Assembly: GCF_000283155.1 (NCBI RefSeq)
Contig: NW_004454171.1
Coordinates: 5,654,988 to 5,718,987 of the forward strand
Direction: 5' to 3'
Length of the DNA stretch: 64,000 nt
Source: Ceratotherium simum simum
Taxonomy: Eukaryota; Chordata; Mammalia; Perissodactyla; Rhinocerotidae
The notes under the pieces were generated by a model that saw nothing but the letters and a program-made list of their open reading frames with translations, made no database searches and was not told the origin of the DNA. Of this stretch, positions 38,076 to 53,599 are shown piece by piece (positions within the stretch are counted from its first letter, which is position 1; every line of letters begins with the position of its first letter). The translations under genes and the position numbers were made by a program.

Positions 38076-38618
38076 AATACTGACTTTTACATTACTCTCT
38101 GATATTTCTTTAGGATAGATTTGTGTAAGTGGAATAACTGATCAAAGCTTATGAGCTTTTTAAGGTTCTTGAGCCAAAACTGCTTTTCAGGATGGCTGTG
38201 TAAGTCACACGTCCCGAGGGAAACATGCGTGCTACCCATCCTCCTGAATCCTCGCCAGCCCCGCATCCACGCTTTAAAAAACCTCTACCAATTTTAGAAG
38301 AGGAAAACAGCATCTCTTTGTTTTATTTACAATTCCTTGCTTATTAGTTAAGTGGAAACTTTAAAAAAACACTCATTGGCTCTTTGTCCTTGTTTTGTGG
38401 ATCTCCCATTTGCAGACATTTTGTTTAAGATCATGTTACAACAGGTGGCCTTCCTGGCTGAGTGGTGGGGAGCTGAAAGGGGAGGCACAGCCTGAAACCT
38501 GGAGAAGCCAGACGGGGACTAAAAGTGCTTTGGGTGACTTGTCTTGGTTTATTAGAACTGGGTCTCCAGGGGACCAGGCCACACACCCTACGGCTCCCCG
38601 GAAAGGACATTTCTCTCA

Positions 38619-38825
<207 letters not shown>

Positions 38826-39599
38826 TTAGGAGGAGGCGGCTGAGAAACCAAAACAAGAGCAGATACACGGCTCCCTTCTCCAGGCTCTCTGAGGACAAAC
38901 TGTGAAGAAATAGCTTTTGGGCACGGGGCTGAGGAGAAATCATTCACTACTGGAGGGAACGTAAATCATATCACAGGAGAAGCGAAAAACCACCTTTCTT
39001 CCAGTTAACTGATCCTGAGCCTCCGAAATGGAGAAAAATGATCTGAAGGGCCCTCTGGATACCCTGAGAAAAACACCTGTCACCTCAGAGGAAGGTGGCA
39101 GATCACTCCAAGTGTGTGACATTGAAAGATGGGACCACCAGTGCAGGACCAGCGGCTCCCTAAGACACAAACGCGTTTTCCATATGACCCCACTCTTTGG
39201 CAAAAGATTAGCTGGTAGAGAAAAGATATTGAAAACAACAGCTGGGCCAGGTTTAAGCATAAAGGGAGAAATTTAGTCTGTTAAAACTATTCTAGTGAAA
39301 AAACACTTTGAACTTTCCAAGTTCTGTCAGAAATGGAAGAGAAATTGCTGCCATGTCACTTTCATAAAATAATCTGGGATTTAAATAGTATCTGTCGCCA
39401 GGGCTGTACTCAGGATTAAATGCTGATTATCCGTACTGTCCAGCACCTTGCAGGCACTGGATAAACATCAGTAGCACACAGAACATGGCTGTCACTAAAG
39501 AGCAGTCACAGAAGGTTAACTGGTCAAGTGGGTCATTTCAGACAGTATTTCAGACCTCAAAATTGCTTCCTTTAGGAATATATCTCACTCTAGACTTCT

Positions 39600-40080
39600 C
39601 TCATCCATTCGTTCAACAAATATTTATTGAGCACCCACAATGGCCAGGGACTCTTCAGGATACTGGGACTACAATGATGAGCAAGACAGACAACTTCCCT
39701 GCTTTCGTTCTAACAAATAAATATAGTCACGTGCTGCATAACAAAGTTTCTGTCGATGACGCATTGCGTATACGACAGTGGTCCCATGAGATTAGTACTA
39801 TAGAGCCTAGGTGTGTAGTAGGCTATAACGTCTAGGTTTGTGTAAGCACACTCTATGATGTTCACACAACGATGAAGTTGCCTAACGACGCATTTCTCAA
39901 AACGTATCCCCATCGTTAAGTGACACGTGACTGCAGATGAGCAAGATACTGTCAGAGAGTGATGAATGCTATGAGGGAAACAGACAGGGGGATGCAACAT
40001 GTGGCAGGGCGAGTGTTGATGGGATTGCCTTCCCGCAAGTTGGCTGAGCAGGGACCTGAATGACCTGGACACAGTCTCTT
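39600..40080 (-). mobile_element. L2 LINE interrupted by MER2
   Basis: Left part: TTCGTTCAACAAATATTTAT and GAGCACCCACAATGG. Right part after the MER2 (39723-39934): GATGAATGCTATGAGGGA and AGCAGGGACCTGAATGACC. Both belong to one antisense L2. Confidence 0.8.
39723..39934 (-). mobile_element. MER2/Tigger copy nested in an L2
   Basis: It has the same terminal blocks as the copy at 20642, in opposite orientation: CAGTCACGTGTCACTTAACG on the minus strand and GTCACGTGCTGCATAAC on the plus. Sequence on both sides belongs to one L2, so it inserted into that L2. Confidence 0.85.
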
Positions 40081-40354
40081 CTGGGCTGAGTGAGCGTCAG
40101 GAAGCCAAGTTATTGATTCAAATGCCCCGGTGGTCCCAATGGATCCACAACGGGTGGATACAGGTCTGTAACACCCATGCACCTTAAAAACCAATGATAA
40201 TAACTGGATTCAATGTTTCTCAGCTCCAATCCCATTTACAAAATCACGCTTGTCTTGAGGTTTGAAGGTAAGAAGAAAGTTCATTTGTTTCAAGTTCTTA
40301 AGAGGTCAGGGGCCATATTTACTTGACTTCTTTGGCCCTTTAACAAAGTACCCT

Positions 40355-40549
40355 AGGGCTGGCCCTGTGGCTTAGCGGTTAAGTGCACGCGCTCCGCTGC
40401 TGGCGGCCCGGGTTCGGATCCCGGGCGCGCACCGACGCACCGCTTCTCCGGTCATGCTGAGGCCACGTCCCACGTACAGCAACTAGAAGGATGTGCAGCT
40501 ATGACATACAACTATCTACTGGGACTTTGGGGGGAAAAATAAAACAACG
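40355..40549 (+). mobile_element. ERE1-type SINE, well preserved
   Basis: A plus-strand short form without the GATGTTAGC 3' module. The head GGCTGGCCCTGTGGC, A-box-like TGGCTTAGCGGTTAAGTG and B-box-like GGTTCGGATCCC look close to a tRNA consensus, and many CpGs are still intact, suggesting a young insertion. Flanks: AAAGTACCCTA on the left and GAAGTACTCTA on the right. Confidence 0.93.
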
Positions 40550-42419
40550 AAGTACTCTATGACAGTTTCATAAATGATTATAATAATTCTTAAAATATTT
40601 TGACTAAGCACAGCCTTGAGTGCCATCTACTGTGGACCTGAACTGGTCAAGTTTGTGTATTTTTAAGTGGGCAAAGTGAAGAGGAACCATCAGTGACTAG
40701 ATTATAAATATCCACAATTAATTTGGAAGCCACTCAATTGAGATTTCTACTAATTTAGATAGGAACAAAAGTTTGCCTTTGATTAGCCATCCCCTTCTTC
40801 AAAGTAGTGAAAATTAGTCATGTCAACTAGATTATTGGGAAAAGACATACTTAAAATAGATCACAGCAGTTGATACATATCTTGGGATTTGTTAGCACTT
40901 AAATACACTGTATAAATATATATCCACACTTAAATAACCAATGTTTACCTCCTAACATTCTAAAATGGACTTGAGTGTATATACCTATAATAGAATTGTA
41001 TTTCCTTAAAAATATTTCATAAAACAGACTTTTCAAGTGATTTTCCTTGCAATTTTCTTCAACATACCCAAATTTAATCCTATATACAACTTAATTTTAA
41101 TTCATTTATTTATTTTTAATTTTAGCAAAGATTAAACTTTCATTAGTAAGAACTTCTGGATGTAATCTTTATAGCCTTGATCTAATTTAAAGTGTTGATG
41201 CATCATGAAATCAAAATACCTCCCAGAGTAACCAGTTACCAGTGGTGTGTTTAGGAGTAACAGGACTGAGGTTGAGGAACTGCTCGTGGGCAAGTGGTCT
41301 TGCAGCAGACCCCCATTTCCTGAGCCCTACTATAGCAACTCGACCTGTAGCATGCTCCGGAGTGACCTGACCCAGCGTCACTGGGTACCTCGAGCAGCTT
41401 GTTTCCTGACCCTGTAGGGGCACAAGCCATGCCCTGCCACACCTGAGGTGGTCACTAGGGTGGGACACCACTGAGGCCTCTAGTCTCCCTTCTCTGGAGG
41501 CCATGGTTCACATCCCAAGGAGCCAGCTTCCCTGTGTGCCTGTGCAGGCTGGCCAGCGTCCACCAAGAGGATGGCTGCACTGTCTCTACAGCTGCTGATT
41601 TCTGCCCTCTCTGTCCCAGAAGAGCATCCCAAGCTCTGAGTTCAGGCTGTCTGCAGGGTATGAGTGCTGAGGAGCTGGCCTAGCAGTCACCAAGGGGCCA
41701 GTCTTCCACGATGACCACGGAGCAATTACAAATGCCATCCGGTTATGCTTTTCTGCTCCCAGAGGGACAGTCTGGAATCTGAGTGCTCCCTGCTCTAATT
41801 TAATTCTCCACAGCTGGACTTGTTCATATTGTAACTTTGCTCATAAAGATGCTGCTGGATCTGGCTGTGAAACTGCGTTTATTGGGAAAAAATATAGAAA
41901 GTATTTGCCTGGGGCAAATCATTATTTCTTAGGGACCTCCAAGTAAATAGTCTATGAAGTCTCCAATCTTATATTTATTTTTTAAATCAATTCATTTTAA
42001 TATCATTTTATTCATTTATTCACTTACTATTACTTCTCTTTTATAACTAACAGCTAAGGTAAGGAAACGATGAAATTTCAAACTGTAGTGTCCTCGTCCT
42101 GTTTTATGAAACATGCAGCTTCCTTTCTGTATTTTAAGAATGGGAACTACGTATGCCTTCAAAGGTTGTTCCTTAAAGTTCCCACAACTCCAAAGGTGAG
42201 TAGATTTTTTTCCCCACTAAATTCCCCGTTATTGTCTTTACTGCCAACCAGCAACACAGATGATTGTTTCAGCTTCCTGACTCTGCATCAGATCCTGGAG
42301 TTTAGACCTACAGTAGTGACTCTGGGAATTGCTATTATTTTGGGTAGATCCACGTTACCCTCATCTTCAAGTTAAATACAGTAATTACGCTGTTGCTGCT
42401 GAGAACGGCAGGGATGATT

Positions 42420-42620
42420 ATTTCCTATGCTAAGACGCGAACACGTGCCAGGCCGTGCTAAACACCACACACACCAGATTATAATATTCTGTGAGCTGGG
42501 TACTATAATCTCTATTTTCCAGGTGAGAAAACTGAGCCTCAGACAGGTAAGTAACGTTACCCGACTTGCATCACTGGCATGTAGGGTTTGAGAGAAGATT
42601 CAGACCCTGGCTCTATGGCC
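42420..42620 (+). mobile_element. MIR SINE in the largest SVIL intron
   Basis: GTGCCAGGCCGTGCTAAAC, CTCTATTTTCCAGGTGAG, AAACTGAGCCTCAGACAGG and AAGTAACGTTACCCGAC. Confidence 0.8.
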
Positions 42621-44030
42621 CCAGGGCCTGTGGCCTTTCCTCCAGGGGACGTGGCCTCCTTAGAAAGGGAAAGGGGTGTTTAAGGGTCCAGCTCTGCTCT
42701 CTGCTAGCTGTGTGACTCAAGTGGGTTACTTAATCTTGGTGTCCTGTTCCTTGTCTGAGAAATTAGCATAAGGACAGGACACGTCCCATGGGCCTCCGTG
42801 AGGCACTCAACCAGAGCACGCAGGGGAGCCCCCAGTGTGTGCCTTGGGGCAGGGTGGACCTCTAGGCCCGAAGCTGGCTCCACGCACAGGGCAACCCGGC
42901 GCAGCCCTCCCGCCCTTGCCAGCAATGCCTGCCCACTGGCTGCCCAGGTCTTGGTTTGTTGGGCTTTTCCCACCAGGGGCAGATGCAACCTCAGGGAATG
43001 GAGCTCTCCTCCTCCAGCACAGAGTAATTCCCTCCCCCTGGACTTGCCTTATTGTTATTTATGCCATATGCTTCCTGAAGGCACCGTCTGAAATATTTAC
43101 TCAACCCTTTTAGAAAAACATGTCTTATGCATAGGGCAGGAGCTCAATAAATGCGGTCAGTTGACTAACAGACTTATTTTTGATAAATTAGGATAGAAAT
43201 CAAATGGTTCCAAGCCTGCAGGTGTTTGAATCAGCAAACCTGGGGTAGCCACACCTGGATGGCCAGGGGGCTGTGCACAGGTGAATCACTTCTCTTGGGA
43301 GTTGAACGTTGAAATCACCGAGTTGTCACACAAACTCTCCCCAGTGGGCAGGGATGAGGGGCACTGTGGATCATCTGGATAACAGCTACTTCTGGGCGAG
43401 GAAAAGGGATTCTCTCTCCAGAGGTCACTCACTCTCCCTCACTGCTCTAGTGCTAAGCATACAATTGAGTGTTTTGCTACAAACAGTATTTCACTGACAG
43501 AAACTATGAGGAGTTGTGACTGTATTTATTCTCCCAGATCCATAAAGCACTGTTAGTGCTCTCAGCCTCGGAGGAAAAAGCTTTGTTCATTTTTCATAAA
43601 TCTTTTGTGCATGTATTTACCACACCATTTGGTTTCTCTTCTGAATCATCCAGAAATGCTTTACTTAGCGACTTTAATTGAAGCAGCATACAGCCATGTG
43701 GTAAATACCATTTGGAGGCAAATCATCACTTTCCTAGAAAGCCTCTGGGGACAGGGCAGGGGAGGGAGTGAGGGCAGTAGAGAAGCCTTAACATGCGAGT
43801 TTAATTTCTATACGGAAACATACAGATGTTAGCAAGGCCAGGCTGTTAGGAACCTTCATCTGTAAGGTTTATTAAGTGGTTCTCAGAGCGAATGACTAGA
43901 CTGGCCCTGCACCTATGCGGCCGAGGGGCAGGCGTAGGGCACAGGGCATCCTGCTCTGGCAGCGCCGCAATGCCCAGATGGAGCTGGGGCTGGGCGCGTC
44001 TCAGTTGGAAGAAAGGGGAAGCGCTCACTA

Positions 44031-44351
<321 letters not shown>

Positions 44352-44609
44352 CTATAGCGTTTCTTGTCACGCTCAATGCTGTTCCACTGTTAAGGGGACA
44401 GCCTAAAAGTACAGCTTCCACGCTTTGTCTCAGGGCATCTAACTGCATTTAGGAAAAAGCTGCATTTAGGCGAAAAGGCGAAAGGTTCGGGAGGCCTGAA
44501 TACCATCCCACAACAGTGAACGGGATGTTGAAAACCTGGAGGCACGCACAGAGCTATCTTCACCTCCTGGAGGGAGAATATGATTGGAAACCGGTTTGCT
44601 GTTCTGCTA

Positions 44610-44891
<282 letters not shown>

Positions 44892-46114
44892 TTAAGCCAT
44901 GCTAAAACCAAGGAAAGGAACATGTGGCTATTGAAAAGAACTCAGAATACATAAGTGGAATCTAGAATGAATGGTTTATTTTCACTTATTATACCAAATA
45001 GGTGACATTTTACTATTTTAGCCAGAAAACTTGCAAGGCTTTGTGTCCAAGGAGTCGACGTGCCTGAATGCGATGTGAACCACGTCAGGAACGGACTTCT
45101 CTTGCTTTCTAGCAAATTCTTGTACTTGGGATCCCCTGGGGGTGGTGCACTAGAGTGGAGCTCAGCAAAGGCAGGAGCCACATGCACTCCTTCCCCGCCC
45201 ATATAGCCGCCCACAGGCACCTGCAGGTGCCCACCAAGCTTCTGTCAAGTTAATGAATATGTGGGAGGAAGACGGAGCTCACCCCGAATTCCCTACATTT
45301 TAAGACATGTTACAGTGAAGCTCTAGGAACAGGGGAGATTCTCCTGTTACTAAAATGAACCTACTTTCATATATCATAAAGTGAATTTCTGCATATTTAT
45401 TTCTAGGCCACTGGACAGGACAGCAGGCAGGGACAGCCCAATGACCCAGAAAGAGGAGCAGCACAGCCCAACCTGGAAGTCTAGACCTGCCTCAGGATCT
45501 CAGAATTGGAAACTGTGCTGGGAAAACAGATAACTTAAGCAGGTAAACCTGAGAAAACACATGCTATAGAGGGTTCAGCCCTGAGGATAACGTGCAGGTG
45601 TTTCTCATCCTTCCAAAGCAAGCTTTGAGTGTGAATTGGGACCGGGATGCACGTATCCCATCAGACTCCTGCTTCATCACTTCCTGGTTGGTCAAGACCA
45701 CACTTTCTGACATCACAGCTAAGGCACATCAAAGAGGCTGCCTGTGTCAAAGGAGCTTGAAAGGAGAAAGCACAGGATACAAACACTTCCTTCCACCTCT
45801 ACTCTCGAGGGACTTAAGGAACCAAATATCAGCAACTATGGGAAACTCAGGATGACCATGAAAGGCTGGGGTCTTTATCAGAAAATATCTGAATGACTGT
45901 CTTTCGTATAAATTCTACTCTGCAGACTTGCTAAGACGCCTAGAGAAGGAGCACTTGGTTTCAGCTGTAGAAATGTCTCTTTTACGTTGTGAAGTTGAGC
46001 AAGTGTGAGGGGCTGAAACCGGGAGCAGGAATGGGCATGCTTCTCCCCTCCATGCTGACTTCCATGTGTGAACTGGGCCCAACCTTGACACCTCAGTGGT
46101 TCAGCCTCCTCATC

Positions 46115-46305
46115 TGTTAAGAAGGGCTGGGTGCCTAATCTTGGCTGCACCTGAAAATCCCTAGGGAGCTTTTAAGCCCATGGACACATAAGCCCCACCC
46201 CATATGAACTGAAAACACATCTCTGGGCCTGGGCCTGGCACATGCATGTTTTTAAAGCTTCTCAGGTGATTCTGATCTGGGAGACGTTGAAAACCAGTGG
46301 GTTAG
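46115..46305 (+). mobile_element. MER5A-type hAT-Charlie element
   Basis: Contains the CTTGGCTGCACCTGAAAATC start, GGGAGCTTTTAAGCC, and ATTCTGATCTGGGAGACGTTG toward the other end, with inverted-terminal character typical of MER5A. Diverged; in the intron upstream of SVIL exon j. Confidence 0.75.
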
Positions 46306-47152
46306 GTGCTTACTCATCCACTTTCAGATCCGTGATTATGTCACTACTAAATATACATTGTCTATCACACAGATTTTATGCTTCAGTATTTTTTCTTTTA
46401 CTATACCAAGTAAAATATTCTTTTTAGTCTTAGCTTCAGTCCTTAAAAGACTAGTTGTTATAGTACTAATTTTATGCTAAATATGCATTTGTTTAAAAAG
46501 GATTTGCAAACTTTTCACCTACACTGACAATTTTTAATTGTTTCTATGATATTAATTAATAATTAAATTGATAATTCAATACTAAAACAGTAAACTAGGT
46601 AAGAAAGTTAAAATCTGTATACTTGTTCAATGGAAATATTAACATGCAGTTGCATGATACCCAATGTTCTATGCTATTTGGTGGCACATCAACTTCTAAC
46701 CTATTACATGGCACACGTAATTTAAAAGCACTTTTTTTTCTGGTAGTTCAGACAACAAGAATCCTTTGCAAGTTAGAATTCTTTTTTCTCATGATCATAT
46801 TTGTTAGAGTTTGTGCATATTCTGATTTGCCAAAATTACTTTAAAAAGTCCAGTACACTGTAGGAAATATTAAAATTACAATCATTTCAATACCATATCC
46901 TCCCCATACCCCGCCCCCTAACTCACCCCAAAAGGCATAAACATCATGTAGTGCCAAATAAATGGTAAAACCTGGAACTCAAGGGCTCTGCTGGGAAGGT
47001 GTGAAATTAGAAGGAAATGGGTTGCTTTTGCACCTTCAGACCAATGGCTGAATTCCAGAGCCTGGGAAGCTTTTCAGATCAGCATGTAATTTGTTTAAAC
47101 AGTTGCTGCCGCAACAGCACCTGGAATGCTGCAGGTGGGAACAATTTGTTCA

Positions 47153-47650
<498 letters not shown>

Positions 47651-47837
47651 CTAACGGAGCAGTCTGTCCAGACACAAAAGGGTCACAGGATCTGACCAGC
47701 TGGCACTGCCAAGCCAGCTTCTGCCCCGGGGTGTGACTTCCGTCTCATTGTCCTAAACACCCAAATTAATGTTCCCTCCTCTGAACTCTCAAACCATCTA
47801 AAACTTCTGATTCATAAGAGTTATTTAAGTACTTGCT

Positions 47838-47880
47838 ATCTTCCTTCCTTCCTTCCTTCCTTCTTCCTGCCCTCCCTCCT
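47838..47880 (+). repeat. (CCTT)n microsatellite
   Basis: TTCC units in a run of about five, decaying into CCTGCCCTCCCTCC. Pyrimidine-rich on the plus strand. Confidence 0.9.
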
Positions 47881-48060
47881 TTGTTCATTCATTCACATAG
47901 CACATACAGGCCACTCACACATGCCAGGCACTGAGGACCCAGTGATGCCTTCTCTCCTTCTACAATTCCAAGGCCCTCAAGGGCAGAGGCCATACCATAC
48001 TTACATCTACAGTAGGGTTCACTAAGTGTTTGCTGAATGAATACATGAATGTCATGCTAT
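47880..48060 (+). mobile_element. L2/MIR-type 3' end
   Basis: GCCCTCAAGGGCAGAGGCC to GTTTGCTGAATGAATACATG. Follows the (CCTT)n tract. Confidence 0.55.
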
Positions 48061-48759
48061 TATTTCCACGCCTGTGGTTTGTTCTACTCTTCCTTCCTAG
48101 AATAATTTCTTCCTTCATTTCCAGTAATACAAATTCCACTTAACTCCAAGCTTGGCTCATTTCACCTTCTCTTTAAAATAATTCCTGATTATTTCTTTTT
48201 GTGACACTTTTTCCCCATTTAAATGCCCATACATATCCTATAATCAATCTACCTTTAGATTACATTTTTCTAATACTCTTCTCCCCAATGAAATTTAAGG
48301 TGCTTTTGTGTCTTCCACTTTTTTCTCCACCCTTAGAATCCTTCACGGTATTGGAAATATATATATTTAATAAATACTGGTGTGAGAGAAAAAACCCAGC
48401 ACGTTACTTGGCAAACCAACACATTATATATACATGGATCTATTATTCCTGAAACTTAAGGACTGAAAAATGTTTAATGTTTATATAAAAATCAAGAGAG
48501 AGGGCTAAGTAATATTTACATTTTGCCTACAACAGAAAAGCCTTCAGTGATCCATGCCTCCTTTGAACAATATTCTGAATGCTATATTAGTATTTAAGAT
48601 GGCAGTAACGGTTTGGAATTACAAATAAGTATCCTTTAAAAAGATGTCACTGTTGATGATGGGTACTAATACTGGCTAATGTTTACCGGGCACTCACTAT
48701 CTGCTTTATTGGGCAGCCCTGTGCAAAGTGCTTTCTTGCTAAAGGAGGGAGCCCACTCA

Positions 48760-49005
<246 letters not shown>

Positions 49006-49008
49006 TCA

Positions 49009-49368
<360 letters not shown>

Positions 49369-49572
49369 TCAGTTCTTTACAGCAATAGTTCTCAATCTTC
49401 AAATTCAACAGATCACTCGTGAAGCTTTTAAAAATTACCCATTTTCTGGGCTTTTCTCCATGATAGTCTCATTCAACTGGTCTCCAGCAGAACTTCATAG
49501 GTATGTGGGATAAACAACTTTGAAGCGATGTGCCAGGAGTAAGAACAAACCCAGGACTTAAAAACTCGAGGT

Positions 49573-49840
49573 GGGGGCCAGCCCGTTGGTATAGCGGTTA
49601 AGTTTGCGCACTCCACTTCGGTGGCCCAGGGTTTGCAGGTCTGGATCCCAGGTGCGAACCTACACACCACTTATCAAGCCATGCTGTGGTGGCATCCCAC
49701 ATAAAGTAGGGGACGATGGGCACAGATGTTAGCCCAGGGCCAATCTTCCTTGGCAAAAACAAAAAAAAGGAGGAGGATTGGCAATGGATATTAGCTCAGA
49801 GCTACTCTTCCTCAAAAAAAAAAAACCCCCACAAAAAAAC
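49573..49840 (+). mobile_element. ERE2-type SINE in an SVIL intron
   Basis: A plus-strand copy with GGGGGCCAGCCCGTTGG head, GATGTTAGCCCAGG and GATATTAGCTCAG units and an A-rich tail. Flanking duplications are AACTCGAGGT (49563-49572) and AACTTGAGGT (49841-49850). Confidence 0.92.
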
Positions 49841-50061
49841 AACTTGAGGTGTAAGTTATAATCCTTCTAAAACATCCCACTTAAGCATTTAATGAAAATC
49901 TGAGAGACATTCAAGATAATAAATACTACCTTATCCCCTCTTGCTTGAATGAAACACTGGGCGTTTGAGAAGCTTTCTAATGATCTGGCAACTGGTAGAA
50001 CATTCTATTGGTATATAAAGGAAATGCTTAACTAAACTATTTTTATTTTTCAGATACCAAC

Positions 50062-50198
50062 CTTCGCCTTTTCTATGACATTTGCAAACTCTCCTACCCA
50101 CAGGAAGCAGTAATGGGGAGAGAGCAGCAGGAAGCAGTCTCCACTGTTGAGTGACGAAGCTCGAGGTTCAACCAGCCTTGTCTGCACGTGTCTTCTTC
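50062..50198 (-). CDS. SVIL: SVIL coding exon g (residues 278-323), gelsolin-like repeat 1 core
   Basis: Encodes [20 protein letters not shown] and then the paired hydrophobic strands [18 protein letters not shown], with the W-x-G strand typical of gelsolin repeats, ending in NVIEKAK. It is 137 nt long. The acceptor is GTGTTCAG, and the donor AAG/GTTGGT is a weak match to consensus. It leaves at phase 0. A nearer AG (GTGCAG) lies 18 nt inside the exon; the upstream site was preferred because it completes the split Gly. Confidence 0.95.
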
Positions 50199-51214
50199 CT
50201 GAACACGAGGCCAAGAGTCACCAACTTCCCAGAGAGAACTCTCCGAGTCACAGAAGGACCAGGAAGCACCCCACATCTGAAGCATCCTGCTACAGACTCT
50301 TCCAGTTCTCAAGAGTCTCGTCTACTAACACTAGTTCCCGTGACCCGGAGTGGCGGAAGGGGATTTACAATGACAGCATTACAGACTACTTTCCCTTGTC
50401 AGTGCTTTTCCAAATGTCACCATGTTTCTTAGGATCACCATCGGCATCCTTTTACAGCATGTATATGGATTAACTAAGGTTCCCTCCTCCAGGTAAGTTG
50501 GCAAACATGCTGCTTTCCGCTCCCTCACTCATCTCCTGGTCTCTTTCTCTCCACTCGGCCCACCTCCTACATTTAATAACCTCTACTGGCCATGCCGTGG
50601 GGGAGGGCAGCCCTTCCTATAGCACCTGCTTCCCTCAGGAGTTTTCACTCTAAACCGGAGTGAGCCTTGAGAAGAATCAGCTTACAAGGAAGCAGGCCCT
50701 TGTGCTGCTTGCAACAGCTTCTCCTAAATGGTGGTTGATTTAGATCTTGCCACAATCACACCGACAGTGTAGTCTCTGGGTTAGAACAGGGAACTAGAGG
50801 TTGGTTATTTGCGCCTGTCATGGTCTTTCAAATGCACTACAAAGGACAGTAGTCATGCCGAAACACACTGGAAACCCTCTCAGAAGTAGAGGATGTTTCA
50901 CCCATCCTTCTCTTGATGATCAATCTATAGCATTGCCATTGGGAGGCGGCTAAGTCACTGTCCTCGTAGCTCAGAGTGTCCCTGGTTGGTGGCTAAGTCT
51001 CCCTTGCTACTGAGAGAAAGGTGTTGGAATGGAACCGGGTCCACTTCACTTGCCTCTGCTTTCCCTTGATTCCTTCTCCAGGAACGCGCATCTCTCCCTC
51101 TGGACTGCACTGATGCTGCTTTACCTCAGCGAGGAGAACTGAGTGGTGAGAACCACTGTGACGACTTAGGGGGCATCTGGTAACTGCATGGCAGTGTTGT
51201 GGCAGGGGTCACGG

Positions 51215-51450
51215 GGCAAGAAGCTGAGCTTCTGGAATGGGAGAGACCTGGTTCAAATCCACTCTGCCACTCAAGAGCTGCTGTGACCTCAGGCACATCA
51301 CTAACCTCTCTACACTTCAGTGGGCATCATATTCCTCCCTCAGCGGATTTTGTGAAGCTTTACAAAGCTTCTGTGAGAGGAGGTACTCTCACAGTACTCA
51401 GGAGGAGGTACTCAGCTCCTGGCACACAGAAGGTTCTCTTAAAGCATTTG
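51215..51450 (-). mobile_element. MIR SINE next to SVIL exon f
   Basis: Plus strand ACCTGGTTCAAATCCACTC, TGACCTCAGGCACATCAC and CAGCTCCTGGCACACAGAAG, with an internal duplicated AGGAGGTACTC. Confidence 0.75.
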
Positions 51451-51552
51451 TTCGCTTTCCTTTACAGGCAGTTAAGGGGCAGGCAGGCCTCCCGATGTTA
51501 CAGACCGAAACCCCCGGTCTGTGTGTAACTCCTGTCTGCTGCTCTGAAATAC

Positions 51553-51708
51553 CTTTAACCTGCAACAACATCAGCTTCTTATAGGGCACCGCGCTGTTGT
51601 TGGAATTCTGCTCCGTCAGATTGATGCTCCGCAGGCTGACATTGCTGAAGTTTTCTTTACTGGCTAAGCCTGCCAAGGTGACTTCTGAGAAGCTGGAGTT
51701 GGAGGACA
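51553..51708 (-). CDS. SVIL: SVIL coding exon f (residues 226-277), start of gelsolin-like repeat 1
   Basis: A 156-nt exon encoding [20 protein letters not shown], an N/S-rich stretch, then [13 protein letters not shown], the first beta strand of a gelsolin fold. The acceptor is CTGCCCAG and the donor AAAG/GTATTT. The Gly codon at the 3' end is split, and completion by exon g gives VKGRRHV. An upstream MIR lies in the flanking intron at 51215-51450. Confidence 0.95.
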
Positions 51709-53194
51709 CTGGGCAGGTTGAATAGGGAAACACAACGAGGGGGAAGCCAGATGGTCAGGTGAAATGACAATGCTTACAATCAGAAATTATTCCTAATCGA
51801 CTCACCACCTTTTTAAGGTTAATCCTGAGGGGGAGAACATACGCAAGTTTGACTGTCCAGTTCAATGAAGAACTACTGTGTTAGGAATTAAACACAGTAT
51901 TCAAAGTATAATTGTCTTGTTGACACGTGTCAACTCATCATGCAGAGACCAGAACTGAGTGACAGTGTGGACCAGCGACTGTGGTATAAAATCAGGAGCT
52001 GGACTCACTTACTGCAATTCCACTGAAAGCTGTTATAATTCCCAATGATGTTTAGATGTTGAAAACACATCTCCACTGAAGACTGTTAGATGTCTTTCAT
52101 CACAAGTCTCTATATGCAGAAAAGCAGGCACTCTGAAAGGCATGGTGTAGTTCTAATCTTTTTCTGGAGGGAAAGTGATCAACTAGATGATCCCTTGAGA
52201 TCCTCTGCTCTCAGACTTAAGATTGTGATAAGATGCTGGGTTTTCAGCGTGGACCAACAAACGTATATGTGTCAGGCATCACAAAGCCATCCCCCCAGCC
52301 CCCAGAAAGTGGAGGTAGAGTCAAAGAACATAAAATTTGTGCCAAGACACCTTTACTTCTCCAACTCATCGTTTAAAAAAATGTATATGCTGGAGAGAAA
52401 TTCAAGAAACTTATTTTGCTGGGATTAGGTTCTAACACTGGAGAAATGTAACATGACTTGACAATTCATATGGCATAGTGATTCTGAAACATACTTTCTT
52501 AGTAAACCAGTTATAATGAAAAGACTCAACCACTTCATCTAAATACTATATTTCTAAGAAAAACTTTAGGAAATAGGTTTATGAGTGCTACTGGAAAATA
52601 AAAATTATAGCAAGAACATTCAAAATAGCAAAATTATGCATGCCATTGTCTCCACCAAGAAAACCACTGTTTCAGAACTATGGAACCCCACATTATTGGG
52701 CAGATATAAGCGGAATGGCTTAGCCTGAAGTAGGACAGAGACCCTGGAGCCCACCTCCTCTCTCTCCATTCACTGCCACATCCCAACTCCCCCATCCACC
52801 CAGCCCACATCCCAACTCCAAGGAGGCCGAGGATCCCGAGGATCTTGTCAAAAACAACTTGAAAAGCACTGGTTTTTGTATTAATTAACAATATAAAAGT
52901 CTGTGATTAGGCAAAGCAGTGATATGAGACATTTTGCCATGAGAGATCAAATGATTTCCCCTTGAATAAGCTTTAAGTGGAGAATTATTACATTTGGGCT
53001 CTACAGAGCTGAAAACGGATTGAATTACGAAGCCCAGACACATCCTTTTCCTCCAACCTCTTGAAAGAACACTCAGCAAAACAGGATAATTTGAATTAAC
53101 CAAGTGAACAGATGCTCCAGCTGTAAGAATTTCTGTGAAAAGCCTTTAAATTCCAGGCAGCTTTTCTGCAGGTGTGCGTGTTCAAACTTACTCA

Positions 53195-53599
<405 letters not shown>

